DNA of 64,000 nt from Roseomonas sp. (GTDB taxonomy: Bacteria; Pseudomonadota; Alphaproteobacteria; Acetobacterales; Acetobacteraceae), in the NCBI GenBank assembly GCA_031180725.1, contig JAPSLO010000007.1, positions 186,001-250,000 of the forward strand. The letters are read 5' to 3'. A program made the position numbers and the translations under genes. Below, one piece after another: positions 9,304 through 17,899 of this stretch (position 1 is the first letter of the stretch; each line of letters starts with the position of its first letter). Under the pieces are notes generated by a model. That model was not told where the DNA came from. It saw nothing but the letters and a program-made list of their open reading frames with translations, and did no database searches.

Positions 9304-10272
9304 TCAGGTTTCGGCCAGCGCGGCGAAGTGGCAGGCGGCACGATGCTCGCCGGTAGCGGGGTCGAGGCCCGGCCGCTCCGCGGCGCAGCGAGGCACTGCT
9401 AGCGGGCAGCGCGGATGGAAGGCGCAGCCAGAGGGTGGTTCCAGCGGGTTCGGAAAGCTACCTGCCAGCTGCGGATCCGGCAGGCCGCGTCCGGGTCGCG
9501 GCTGCAGCACGGAGGCCAGCAGCGCCCGGGTATAGGGATGTGCAGGTGTCCGCAGCACGGTCTCCGGATCGCCTTCCTCGACCACGCGGCCGAGATACAT
9601 CACGGCGACCCGGCTTGCGACGAGCTGGACCACGGCAAGGTTGTGGCTGATGAAGAGGTAGGAGAGCCCGAGGCGTGCGCGCAGCTCCATCAGCAGGTTC
9701 AGGATCTGCGCCTGTACCGAGACATCGAGCGCCGAAGTCGGTTCGTCGCACACAACGAGTGCGGGGCGCAGGATCAGCGCCCGCGCGATCGCCACGCGCT
9801 GCCGTTGGCCGCCGGAGAGCTGCGACGGGTAAGCCGCAGCGTGGCGCGGACCCAGTCCGACGAGGCCGAGCATTTCCGCAACCCGGTCGCGGCGCTCGGC
9901 CGGCGTGCCCTCACCGTGGACGAGCAGCGGCTGACCGATGATCGCCTCCACGGAGCGGCGCGGATTCAAGGACGAGTAGGGATCCTGGAAAACTGGCTGG
10001 ACCAGCCGCGACCGCTCCAGCCGATGCAGACTCGCGACCGGCCTGCCGTCGATCAGCACCTCACCCTCGGTCGGCTTGTCGAGGCCGAGGACGATGCGCG
10101 CCAGCGTGCTCTTCCCGCAGCCGCTCTCGCCGACGAGGCCCAACACCTCGCCACGGGGCAGGTCCAGCGAAACGCCGGCAACGGCGGTCAGCGTGCGCCT
10201 CGGTGCGAAGACGCCACGCCGCACGCCGAAGCGCCGTACCACATCGCGGATCTGGAGCAGTGGTGCGGTCAC
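9304..10272 (-). CDS. Dipeptide/oligopeptide-type ABC transporter ATP-binding protein (DppF-like)
   Basis: 322 residues from a GTG that overlaps the preceding ATPase stop (GTGA); the open frame extends upstream but that part lies over the other gene. Walker [11 protein letters not shown]-loop VFQDPYSSLNPR, signature LSGGQRQR, Walker [14 protein letters not shown]-loop FISHN. The C-terminal oligopeptide-transporter extension with its Cys-rich CAFHPRCPLA motif places it with Dpp/Opp rather than other importers. Works with the adjacent DppD-like subunit on the cytoplasmic face. Confidence 0.95.
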   Translation of the reverse strand: MTAPLLQIRDVVRRFGVRRGVFAPRRTLTAVAGVSLDLPRGEVLGLVGESGCGKSTLARIVLGLDKPTEGEVLIDGRPVASLHRLERSRLVQPVFQDPYSSLNPRRSVEAIIGQPLLVHGEGTPAERRDRVAEMLGLVGLGPRHAAAYPSQLSGGQRQRVAIARALILRPALVVCDEPTSALDVSVQAQILNLLMELRARLGLSYLFISHNLAVVQLVASRVAVMYLGRVVEEGDPETVLRTPAHPYTRALLASVLQPRPGRGLPDPQLAGSFPNPLEPPSGCAFHPRCPLAVPRCAAERPGLDPATGEHRAACHFAALAET

Positions 10273-11243
10273 CCCGACGGCTCCAGGATGCAGCGCCAGC
10301 GATGGCCCGCGGCGTCCATGCGCTCTGCCACGGGCTCGGCGCAGGCGGCACGGGCATGGGGGCAGCGGTCGCGAAAGGCGCAACTCTCGAAACCGCCGAC
10401 CAGGCTGGGCACGGAGCCGGGGATGGTGCCGAGCGGCTGGCCGCGCGGCGTCTCGCCGGGGATGGGAATGCAGCGCAGCAGGCCCTGAGTGTAGGGGTGC
10501 CGCGGCGCGCCGAAAACAGCCTCGGCCGGGCCTTCCTCCACGACCTCGCCGGCATACATCACCGCGACCCGCGTCGCGACCGCGGCAACAACGCCGAGGT
10601 CGTGCGTGACCAGCAGCAGGGCCAGCCCCATCTCCCGCTGCAGCCGGGCGAGCAGGCGCAGGATCTCGGCCTGGATGGTGACGTCGAGCGCGGTGGTCGG
10701 CTCGTCCGCCAGCAGCAGCTCCGGCCCGCACATCAGCGCCATCGCGATCATCACGCGCTGCCGCAGGCCGCCGGAGAGCTCGTGCGGGTATTGCACGAGG
10801 CGGCTGGCTGCGGCGGTGATGCCGACGCGCTCCAGCAACTCCACCGCACGGTCGCGCGCCTGGCGGCGGTCACCCTTGCCGTGGTGCAGGAAGGGCTCGG
10901 CGAGCTGCTCGCCGATGGTCCAGGCCGGGTTGAGGCTGGTCATCGGCTCCTGGAAGATCATCGCCATGCGGTTGCCGCGTAGTGCGCGCATGCGCGACCT
11001 CGGGGCACGCAGCAGATCCTCGCCGTCGAAGCTCAGGAGCTCCGCGCTGCGGACCGCGCCAGGCGGCAGCAGGCCCATGATGGCGAGCGAGGTGAGCGAC
11101 TTGCCGCAGCCGGACTCGCCAACCACGCAGAGCGTCTCTCCCCGACCGATGGCGAGCGAGGCGTCGCGCACGGCGTGCAGCGTGCCGGCCTCCACGGGGA
11201 TACGGACAGAGAGGCGGCGGACATCGAGCAGAGCTTGTCTCAC
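10269..11243 (-). CDS. Dipeptide/oligopeptide-type ABC transporter ATP-binding protein (DppD-like)
   Basis: 324 residues from GTG at 11243, overlapping the permease stop by four bases. Walker [10 protein letters not shown]-loop IFQEPMTSLNP, signature LSGGLRQR, Walker [14 protein letters not shown]-loop VTHDLG, and the C-terminal CAFRDRCPHA cluster of Opp/Dpp ATPases. First of the paired ATPases in the operon. Confidence 0.95.
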   Translation of the reverse strand: MRQALLDVRRLSVRIPVEAGTLHAVRDASLAIGRGETLCVVGESGCGKSLTSLAIMGLLPPGAVRSAELLSFDGEDLLRAPRSRMRALRGNRMAMIFQEPMTSLNPAWTIGEQLAEPFLHHGKGDRRQARDRAVELLERVGITAAASRLVQYPHELSGGLRQRVMIAMALMCGPELLLADEPTTALDVTIQAEILRLLARLQREMGLALLLVTHDLGVVAAVATRVAVMYAGEVVEEGPAEAVFGAPRHPYTQGLLRCIPIPGETPRGQPLGTIPGSVPSLVGGFESCAFRDRCPHARAACAEPVAERMDAAGHRWRCILEPSG

Positions 11244-12124
11244 GCACGCCCCTCCGGCGCCGTGGCGTCGCGGATGCCGTCGCCGAGCAGGTTGATGGCA
11301 AGGACGAGGACACAGATGGCGATGCCCGGCAGCACGATCATCCAAGGTTCGAACAGCATGAACTCCCGCGCCTCCGCGACCATCAACCCCCAGGAGGGCA
11401 GCGGTGGCTGCACGCCGAGGCCGAGGAAGGAGAGCGCGGCCTCCAGCAGAATGGCCTGCGCCATCTCGTAGCTGGCGACGACAACGAGGGAAGAGGCGAG
11501 GTTGGGCAGAAGCTCGGTGAGGAGGATGCGCGGGGTGGAACTGCCGATGGCGCGCGCCGCCAGCACGTAGTCGAGGCCCCGCAACTGCATCGTCGCGCTG
11601 CGCATCACCACCGCGAAACGGTCCCAGAGCAGCAGGCCGAGGACCAGCACCACCACCTGCAGGGACCCGCCCACCACTGCGACAACGGCCAGCGCCACCA
11701 TCACGACGGGCAGGGAGAGCCGGGTGGTGACGAGGAAGGACACCACGGCATCCACCCGCCCGCCGAAATAGCCGGCGGCGACGCCGAGCACCGTGCCGAT
11801 CACGCCGGAGACCAGCATGGTGAAGAAGCCGATCAGCAGCGAGATGCGCGCGCCGTAGATCAGGCGGGAGAGATAGTCGCGGCCGAGATTGTCCGTGCCG
11901 AGCAGGTGCGCCGGGCTGGCGCGCTCGGCATCCACGAAGCCCGGCGGCAGCATCCGCCGGTCCAGCACCTGCTCATAGGGATCGAAGGGCGCGACCAGCG
12001 GCGCGAGAACGGCCATGAGGAGGATGGCGCCCAGCACGACCGCGGCGACGACGAAGCCCGGATTGCCGAGCCAGCGTCCCGGTCGGCGCCGAACAGCGGG
12101 CAGGCTTGGTGCCGTCACGGACAT
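11240..12124 (-). CDS. ABC transporter permease (DppC-like)
   Basis: 294 residues with an N-terminal membrane segment after a short basic cytoplasmic tail, a periplasmic loop that includes LLGTDNLGRDYLSRLIYG (a DppC hallmark), then five or so further membrane helices. The EAA-type coupling loop is present (YVLAARAIGSSTPRILLTELLPN, of which the Ala-Ala and Gly are typical). C-terminal NLLGDGIRDATAP is also typical. Three bases separate it from the DppB-like gene. Confidence 0.95.
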   Translation of the reverse strand: MSVTAPSLPAVRRRPGRWLGNPGFVVAAVVLGAILLMAVLAPLVAPFDPYEQVLDRRMLPPGFVDAERASPAHLLGTDNLGRDYLSRLIYGARISLLIGFFTMLVSGVIGTVLGVAAGYFGGRVDAVVSFLVTTRLSLPVVMVALAVVAVVGGSLQVVVLVLGLLLWDRFAVVMRSATMQLRGLDYVLAARAIGSSTPRILLTELLPNLASSLVVVASYEMAQAILLEAALSFLGLGVQPPLPSWGLMVAEAREFMLFEPWMIVLPGIAICVLVLAINLLGDGIRDATAPEGRA

Positions 12125-12127
12125 GGC

Positions 12128-13048
12128 TCAGGCCGCCCTGCGGATGCGGGGGTCAAGCCAGGCATTCAGCAGGTCGGCCACCATGGTCAGCACCACGTAG
12201 AATAGCGCGACGACCAGCAGGATGCCTTGCACAACCGGGAAGTCGCGGCGCGAGATGGATTCCCAGGCCAGATAGCCGATGCCCTGCAGGGCGAAGACCG
12301 TCTCGATCACCACGGAGCCCGAAAGCATGTTGCCGAACTGCACTGAGGCGAGTGCCACTACCGGCACAATGGCGTTGCGGAGCGCATGCTTGAACAGCAC
12401 CGTCCGCACCGGCAACCCTTTTGCATGGGCGGTGCGGATGTAGTCGGCCGAGAGCACCTCCACCATGCCAGCGCGCGTCAGGCGCATCAGTACGGGCGCG
12501 GAGAACCAGCCGAGCGCGACGGCAGGCAGGATGAAGGAGGCAAAGCCTTCGGAACCCGAGATCGGCGCCCATTGCAGCATCAGACCGAAGACGATGATCA
12601 GCAGCAGCGCGAACCAGAAGTTCGGCATGGCCTGCCCGAGCACCGCGAGGCCGAGCGCGAGCCTGTCTACCCAGGTGTTCCGTCCGATGGCCGCCGCGAC
12701 GCCGAGCGGGATGGAGATCAGTAGTGCCAGCAACAGTCCGAGCGTCGCCAGCAGCGCCGTGTTCGGCAGTCGGTCCAGGATCAGCGCGGAGACGCTCTGA
12801 GGATAGAAGAGAGAGCGGCCGAGGTCGCCGAGCAGTGCGCGGCCCAGCCACTCCGCGTATTGCACCAGCAGCGGCCGGTCGAGGCCGAACTGCGCGCGGA
12901 TACGCTCCACCTCCGCGGCCGGCGCGTCCTCGCCGGCGATGGCCGCCGCCAGGTCACCCGAAACGCGCAACAGCAGGAAGGCGATGGCCGAGACGGCAAG
13001 GCCCACGGCGAGCGCGAGCAGCGCGCGCCGCAGGGCAAAGCGCAGCAC
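12128..13048 (-). CDS. ABC transporter permease (DppB-like)
   Basis: 306 residues and six predicted membrane helices, with the N-terminal ALLALAVGLAVSAIAFLLLR helix and the periplasmic loop ending in FGLDRPLLVQYAEWLG. The coupling loop YIRTAHAKGLPVRTVLFKHA and a C-terminal SRRDFPVVQG match DppB/OppB. Pairs with the DppC-like permease to form the membrane channel. Confidence 0.95.
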   Translation of the reverse strand: MLRFALRRALLALAVGLAVSAIAFLLLRVSGDLAAAIAGEDAPAAEVERIRAQFGLDRPLLVQYAEWLGRALLGDLGRSLFYPQSVSALILDRLPNTALLATLGLLLALLISIPLGVAAAIGRNTWVDRLALGLAVLGQAMPNFWFALLLIIVFGLMLQWAPISGSEGFASFILPAVALGWFSAPVLMRLTRAGMVEVLSADYIRTAHAKGLPVRTVLFKHALRNAIVPVVALASVQFGNMLSGSVVIETVFALQGIGYLAWESISRRDFPVVQGILLVVALFYVVLTMVADLLNAWLDPRIRRAA

Positions 13049-13051
13049 GGG

Positions 13052-14572
13052 TCAGCGCTTCCAGCGGGCGTTGTAGAAGCGCGGCACCTCATCGGCCGAA
13101 GGCGTGAATTCAAGCTGGCCGTGATGGGCGAAGGTCAAGGGAAAGGAGACCATCGGGACCCAGTAGGCCTGCTCGGTGATGCGCCGCAGCGCGGCGGCAT
13201 AGGCTTCCTTCCGCCGTTCCGGATCGGTGGTCGTGTCGCCGAGTTCGAGCAGGCGCGCCACCTCGTCGTCGCGCGCCATGTCGTCCGGCGTGTTGCGGAA
13301 GAAGTAGGAGGTCGAAGCCGCCATGTCGTAGACTGAGGAAGAGCCCCAGGAGCCGAAGCCCATCTGCACGCGTCCCTGGCGCGTCTCGGTCTGGAAGCTG
13401 TCGGCCTGCAGCCAGCGGAGCTGCGCACGAATGCCGACGGCCCGCAGATCGCCGATGATCGCCTCCGCCCAGGGCCGCTCCCGGTAGGCGGCGAGGGACA
13501 CCTCGAAGCCCTGGGGGTAGCCGGCCTCGGCCAGGAGCGCACGGGCCTTCGCCGGGTCGTACTCGTAGCGTGTGGCGACGTGGGAATCGCAGCCGAATTG
13601 CTCGGGATGGCAGGGAACGTGGATGACCTCGGAGCCCTCGCCGACCAGGTTGCGCAGGATGCTCTCGCGGTTAATGGCATGTGCGACCGCGCGACGGACG
13701 CGCAAGTCCGTCAACGGGTTGTTCTCGCGCCCCGTGCGGCCGGCAGCGTCCAGAGAGAGATAGTGGAAGCGGATCGTGCCGCCGCTGATCACGTTGATGT
13801 TGCGTCGCCCGCGCAGCGCACGCGCCTGGTCGGGCTGCACACGCCAGATCCAGTCGAGGCCGCCGGTCATCAGCTCGGCAATCTGCGTGTTGCGCTCCGG
13901 CATGCGGCGGAAGATCAGGCGCTCGATCGTGGCCTGCCCCTTGGCGCCGCCGAAGTAGCGGTCGAAGCGCTGCAGCACAGTCTGCCGGCCGGGCGAGAGC
14001 TCCGCCACGCGGTAGGGGCCGGTGCCGACCGGCTCACGCGCGATGCCGTCCACGCCGGCGCTCGCAAGGTGCTGATCCGGCAGAATGAGCAGCGTGGTGA
14101 GGTACTCCTGCCAAGGCCCGAAGGGCTGCACCATCTTCAGCCGCACAGTGCGGTCATCCACCAACTCGGCACCGGCAAGCCAGCCGAAGCGGTTGTGCGC
14201 GGTCGCGCGATTCGCCGGATTGAGCACAAATGCGACGGTCGCGGCGACGTCGCGCCCATCCACCGTCTCGCCATTGTGGGCGACGACACCTTGCCGCATG
14301 ACCAGCTCGATCGTCGTATCGTCCAGCAGCCGCACACTTTCCGCCAGGTGCGGGCGGTACTCGCCGGTGGCGGGGTCGCGGTAGGTCGGCGCGTCGTAGA
14401 TGTGGAAGCCGTGGATCACCCCCTCCCGCACGTTGTTGTAGTAGGGGTTGATGTTCGCGGCCTCGCTGTCGGACGCCCAGCGCAGCGTGTTGTCGGACGG
14501 TCCGGCCTGGGCCGCCGGCCCGGCGAGCAGAAATGCGGCGAGGCCCGCCGCGACCATAACGCAGCGCCTCAT
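13052..14572 (-). CDS. ABC transporter substrate-binding protein, family 5 (DppA-like)
   Basis: About 506 residues from ATG 14572, preceded by GGGAGGGA at good spacing; the longer open frame upstream overlaps the divergent peptidase promoter. Signal peptide MRRCVMVAAGLAAFLLAGPA with cleavage near AQAG. Family 5 landmarks: an early LRWASDSEAANINPY, RPHLAESVRLLDD, FGPWQEYLTTL, and VRRAVAHAINRESIL. Ligand could be a peptide, an opine or a sugar-acid conjugate; the downstream enolase-type enzyme and divergent peptidase are the only clues. Confidence 0.93.
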   Translation of the reverse strand: MRRCVMVAAGLAAFLLAGPAAQAGPSDNTLRWASDSEAANINPYYNNVREGVIHGFHIYDAPTYRDPATGEYRPHLAESVRLLDDTTIELVMRQGVVAHNGETVDGRDVAATVAFVLNPANRATAHNRFGWLAGAELVDDRTVRLKMVQPFGPWQEYLTTLLILPDQHLASAGVDGIAREPVGTGPYRVAELSPGRQTVLQRFDRYFGGAKGQATIERLIFRRMPERNTQIAELMTGGLDWIWRVQPDQARALRGRRNINVISGGTIRFHYLSLDAAGRTGRENNPLTDLRVRRAVAHAINRESILRNLVGEGSEVIHVPCHPEQFGCDSHVATRYEYDPAKARALLAEAGYPQGFEVSLAAYRERPWAEAIIGDLRAVGIRAQLRWLQADSFQTETRQGRVQMGFGSWGSSSVYDMAASTSYFFRNTPDDMARDDEVARLLELGDTTTDPERRKEAYAAALRRITEQAYWVPMVSFPLTFAHHGQLEFTPSADEVPRFYNARWKR

Positions 14573-14611
14573 GACGGCTCCCTCCCGGTCATGTCCTGGG
14601 ACGATAGCAAT

Positions 14612-14640
14612 CGGCGGAATGCCGTCAATCACTTCCGCCG
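14612..14640. promoter_or_regulatory. Inverted repeat between dppA-like gene and peptidase gene
   Basis: CGGCGGAA (14612-14619) and TTCCGCCG (14633-14640) are exact 8-base inverted repeats separated by 13 bases, in the 113-base divergent intergenic region. It could be an operator serving both directions or a leader hairpin. No regulator gene is directly attached. Confidence 0.35.
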
Positions 14641-14685
14641 CAGCGGGCGTGATGCGAAGCTGGCCCGGCAGGAAGGGAGAGCAGC

Positions 14686-16086
14686 ATGGCCGGAACCCGA
14701 GAAGGCGCCATCGCCGCCGCATGGAAGCTGTTCGACGACGGCACCTACCTGGCGCATCTGCGCCGGCTCGTTGCCGTGCCGACCGAGAGCCAGATGCCCG
14801 AGCGTCTGCCCGACCTGCGGCGCTATTGCGCGGAGACCCTGCCTTCCATCATGGACGGCATGGGCTTCTCCTTCGAGGTACTGGAGAATCCGAATGCCGG
14901 GCGCGGCCCGGCCATGCTGGCGACCCGCATGGAGGAGCCTTCGCTGCCGACCGTGCTGGTCTATGGCCATGGCGACGTGGTGCGCGGCCTGGCCGGCCAC
15001 TGGAGCGAGGCTCGCAATCCCTGGGCGGTGACCGAGGCCGGCCAGCGCTGGTACGGCCGCGGCACCGTGGACAATAAGGGCCAGCACCTGATCGCCATCG
15101 AGGCGCTGCGGGCCGTGCTCGCGGAGCGCGGCCGGCTCGGCTTCAACGCCAAGGTCTTCGTCGAGACCGGCGAGGAGGTCGGCTCTCCCGGCCTGCGCGC
15201 CATGCTCCGGCAGCACAAGGACAAGGTCGCGGCGGATGTGTTCATCGGCCTGGACGGGCCTCGGCAGACCACCTTCATGCCAGAGCTGAAGCTCGGCGCA
15301 CGCGGCGCGGTGGCCTTCGACTTGATCGTCCGGCTGCGCGACGGCGCGCACCACTCCGGGCACTGGGGCGGCGTACTGTCCGACCCGGGCTTCATCCTGG
15401 CGCATGCGCTGTCCACCATCGTGACGCCGAAAGGGCGCATCCGGGTGCCGGGCTGGCTGCCGGCTCATGTGCCGGAAAGCGTTCGCCAAGCCTGCCGGGA
15501 CATCGTCTTCGAGGAGATCCCGAACCTGCCAGAGGCTGACCCCGAATGGGGCGAGCCGGGGCTGACCAAGTCCGAGAAGATCTTCGCTTGGACGAGCGTG
15601 ATTGTGTTGGCGTTCCTCACGGGCCATCCCGACGCGCCGACCAACGCCGTGCAGCCCGAAGCGCGGGCGCGCCTGCAGGTGCGCCACACCGTGGACGTAT
15701 CGGGCGAGAGCATCATCCCGGCACTTCGAGCGCATCTGGATGCCGAGGGCTTCCCGATGGTGGAGATCGTCCCGGTGATGGAGCGCGACATGTTCACTGC
15801 CTCGCGCACCGATCCGTCGGATCCCTGGGTTACGATGCTGGCGGGCTCGCTCGCCCGAACGGCAAACCGGCAGCCGAACGTGGTGCCTAACTCTTCTGGC
15901 TCCAACCCCTCCGACATCTTCATGGAGGAACTGAAGGCACCGGTGATCTGGATGCCGAACTCGTATGCCGGCTGCAACCAGCATGGACCCGACGAGCACG
16001 CCCTCGCGCCACTGTTGCGCGAGGGGCTGGGGCTTATGGCTGGGATCTGGTGGGACATTGGCGCCGGGGAGGCGCCCCGACGCTAA
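14686..16086 (+). CDS. M20-family zinc metallopeptidase (dipeptidase-like)
   Basis: A 466-residue cytosolic aminoacylase/carboxypeptidase-type hydrolase. Zinc ligands and catalytic residues are visible in order: His/Asp in YGHGD, bridging Asp in GRGTVDNKGQ, catalytic Glu pair in ETGEEVGSPG, Asp in GLDGP, and the final His in NQHGPDEH. A dimerisation lid lies in the middle. It diverges from the dpp-type transporter and likely trims the imported peptide or N-acyl compound. A GAAGGGAGAG sequence precedes the ATG. Its stop is seven bases from the convergent isomerase gene. Confidence 0.92.
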   Translation: MAGTREGAIAAAWKLFDDGTYLAHLRRLVAVPTESQMPERLPDLRRYCAETLPSIMDGMGFSFEVLENPNAGRGPAMLATRMEEPSLPTVLVYGHGDVVRGLAGHWSEARNPWAVTEAGQRWYGRGTVDNKGQHLIAIEALRAVLAERGRLGFNAKVFVETGEEVGSPGLRAMLRQHKDKVAADVFIGLDGPRQTTFMPELKLGARGAVAFDLIVRLRDGAHHSGHWGGVLSDPGFILAHALSTIVTPKGRIRVPGWLPAHVPESVRQACRDIVFEEIPNLPEADPEWGEPGLTKSEKIFAWTSVIVLAFLTGHPDAPTNAVQPEARARLQVRHTVDVSGESIIPALRAHLDAEGFPMVEIVPVMERDMFTASRTDPSDPWVTMLAGSLARTANRQPNVVPNSSGSNPSDIFMEELKAPVIWMPNSYAGCNQHGPDEHALAPLLREGLGLMAGIWWDIGAGEAPRR

Positions 16087-16092
16087 CGGCCG

Positions 16093-16923
16093 CTAGACGG
16101 CAACGCCTGCCGCGCGCGCCGCTTCCACCTGGCGCGCGCGGGCCCTGTTCATATCCTCCACCGTGCCGAACGCGTTCATGTAGTGGCCTTTGAAGCCCAT
16201 GCCTTCGATGCGGCGAAACATGTCGCCGAAGTCGAAGTCTCCCTCGCCGGGGATCAGGTGCTGCTCGTGGCCGTGGCGGAAACAGTCGGCCAGGCGCACT
16301 TCCACGACGCGGTCCATCGGGATGGCGGCGAGAAAGCCCTCGACCCCTTCCGGCATCAGGTGGGCGTGGTTCGCGGTGAAGCTCAGTCCGAAGGCGGGGC
16401 TATCGATGGCATCATAGTAGTAGCGCCACTCCTCGACGGTGTGGGCGAGGTAATGGACCTCCGCATCCGCCGGCTCCTTGTTCAGGTTCTCCAGCAGCAG
16501 GAGAGCGCCCTTCTTCTCAGCGTGCTCGACCATGCGCTTCAGGCGGTCGAGGCCCGCCTTCATGCGCATCTCGACATCGGCGGTGAAGTGGTAGCCCGCA
16601 TGAACGACGATGTGGCCCGCGCCGAGCATCGGCATCGCTTCGATGTAGGCCTTGAGGTAGCTGTCCACCGCCTCCGACAGGAAGGGTGAGTATTCCGCAA
16701 CGTTGACGGCCGAGAGCGTGTGCAGACCGAGGTGCACACCGTGCCTTTCCAGCGCTGCGCGAACGCCACGCGCCCGCCCCGCGTCGAACGCTGTTACGGC
16801 GTTGGCACCGGTGTCGAGCTGGATATCGATATGGCGTATGCTATTCGCTGCGGCCCATTCGATGGCATCCTCCAGCCGCATTTTTCGGCCGATGTCCACG
16901 CCGATGCGATCCAACAGACTCAT
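16093..16923 (-). CDS. Sugar phosphate isomerase/epimerase family protein (xylose isomerase-like TIM barrel)
   Basis: 276 residues with the AP-endonuclease-2 fold: HIDIQLDT, VHLGLHTLSAVN, GAGHIVVHAGYH, LLLENLNKE and a metal-binding ADCFRHGHEQHLIPGEGDFDF near the C-terminus. Conserved Glu and His residues (LLLEN, HAGYH, HEQH, GEGD) suggest an intact divalent-metal site. Its ATG overlaps the stop of the GntR regulator gene by four bases, so the two form one transcript. Confidence 0.85.
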   Translation of the reverse strand: MSLLDRIGVDIGRKMRLEDAIEWAAANSIRHIDIQLDTGANAVTAFDAGRARGVRAALERHGVHLGLHTLSAVNVAEYSPFLSEAVDSYLKAYIEAMPMLGAGHIVVHAGYHFTADVEMRMKAGLDRLKRMVEHAEKKGALLLLENLNKEPADAEVHYLAHTVEEWRYYYDAIDSPAFGLSFTANHAHLMPEGVEGFLAAIPMDRVVEVRLADCFRHGHEQHLIPGEGDFDFGDMFRRIEGMGFKGHYMNAFGTVEDMNRARARQVEAARAAGVAV

Positions 16924-17747
16924 GATCTGCCCTCCTCCCTGCTTCTCGTCTTCCGGGCTTCTGCCTGGTGCCCGATGGCTTCCAGGAACCTGGCACAGCC
17001 GAGTCTGGCATGCGCCTCAGCCAGTTCCCTGGCGTGCAGTGCGTCGCCCGCGACGATCGCTTCCATCAAGGCGCGGTGCTCACCATTGGCCTGATGCATG
17101 TGGCCCGGCTGCTCGAAGGACCGACGACGCAGCAGCATCAGCTTGCGGGTGAGCTGGCCGTAAAGGACCTGTGCTTCCCGGTTGCCGCCGCATGACATGA
17201 TGAGCGCGTGGAAGTCCGAGTTGGCCTGGAAGAACTCCTCGCGGTCGTCGCGGCAGATCGCGGCAGCCATGACATCCACCAGCCGGCGCAACTCTGATTC
17301 CTGTGGCGGCGTGAGTGCGACCGCAGCACGGCCCGCTGCGAGGCCGAACAGCACGCCATTGATCTCGTAGATTTCCTTCGCCTCCTCGAGGGTGAGGCTG
17401 CGCACAAAGGCGCCCCGGTTCATGATGACCGTGACGAGGCCACTTTTCTCCAGCGCCCGTGCCGCTTCGCGAACCGGGCCGCGACTCACGCCAAGGCTGC
17501 GGGACAACATCACCTCGTTCAGCCTCTCACCAGGTTTTAGCGTGCCGTCGATAATGAGTTGTTCCAGCCGTCGGGCAACATCGGCTCCAAGCGCCTCTGG
17601 CGAACGCGCGCGGCGAGCGGGTGGGTTAGCGGTCGGCTGGCTTTCAGCGGCATCGGAGGGCTTATCATGCGGTGCAGCATTTCCCCGGCTTCCGTCTATC
17701 ACGGAAGCGCGCATCCGCAGCCGCGGCGGCGAAGGAAGCTGAGCCAT
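16920..17747 (-). CDS. GntR-family transcriptional regulator, FCD domain
   Basis: Winged-helix DNA-binding domain around residues 50-115 (LIIDGTLKPGERLNEVMLSRSLGVSRGPVREA), followed by an all-alpha FCD effector domain whose metal-binding pattern is suggested by Asp/His in FFQANSDFHALI and His residues in MHQANGEHRAL. FCD regulators sense carboxylic acids. The first ~45 residues are low-complexity and lack a good ribosome site, so the start may be further in. Divergent from the CoA-transferase/ABC operon, which is its most likely target. Confidence 0.88.
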   Translation of the reverse strand: MAQLPSPPRLRMRASVIDGSRGNAAPHDKPSDAAESQPTANPPARRARSPEALGADVARRLEQLIIDGTLKPGERLNEVMLSRSLGVSRGPVREAARALEKSGLVTVIMNRGAFVRSLTLEEAKEIYEINGVLFGLAAGRAAVALTPPQESELRRLVDVMAAAICRDDREEFFQANSDFHALIMSCGGNREAQVLYGQLTRKLMLLRRRSFEQPGHMHQANGEHRALMEAIVAGDALHARELAEAHARLGCARFLEAIGHQAEARKTRSREEGRS

Positions 17748-17753
17748 GCGAGA

Positions 17754-17767
17754 AATTGTTTACAGTT
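17754..17767. promoter_or_regulatory. Candidate GntR/FCD operator
   Basis: AATTGT-TT-ACAGTT is an inverted repeat with five of six matching pairs, seven bases before the regulator start and in the divergent intergenic region. Its TTGT..ACA core is like the TTGTATACAA-type sites of FCD regulators. Position fits autoregulation plus control of the 17900-24953 operon. Prediction only. Confidence 0.4.
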
Positions 17768-17899
17768 GGCGCGCGCGCTGACAAGCTCGGGCCAGAGAGA
17801 AAAGAAAACCAAGTTCGGGAGGACGTTGATGGTGGCCACCACTGCGTGGTGCGGCGTGCGCGATGAGTTCGTCCAGCAGATCGGAGCGCTGCGCCAGCG

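Noticed and set aside
9304-10731. 475-residue version of the DppF-like ATPase
   Set aside because: The extra N-terminal part lies over the DppD-like gene; the GTG overlapping its stop at 10272 gives the standard protein.
14629-15999. 456-residue open frame on the minus strand
   Set aside because: Antisense to the M20 peptidase, whose zinc ligands are all present on the plus strand.
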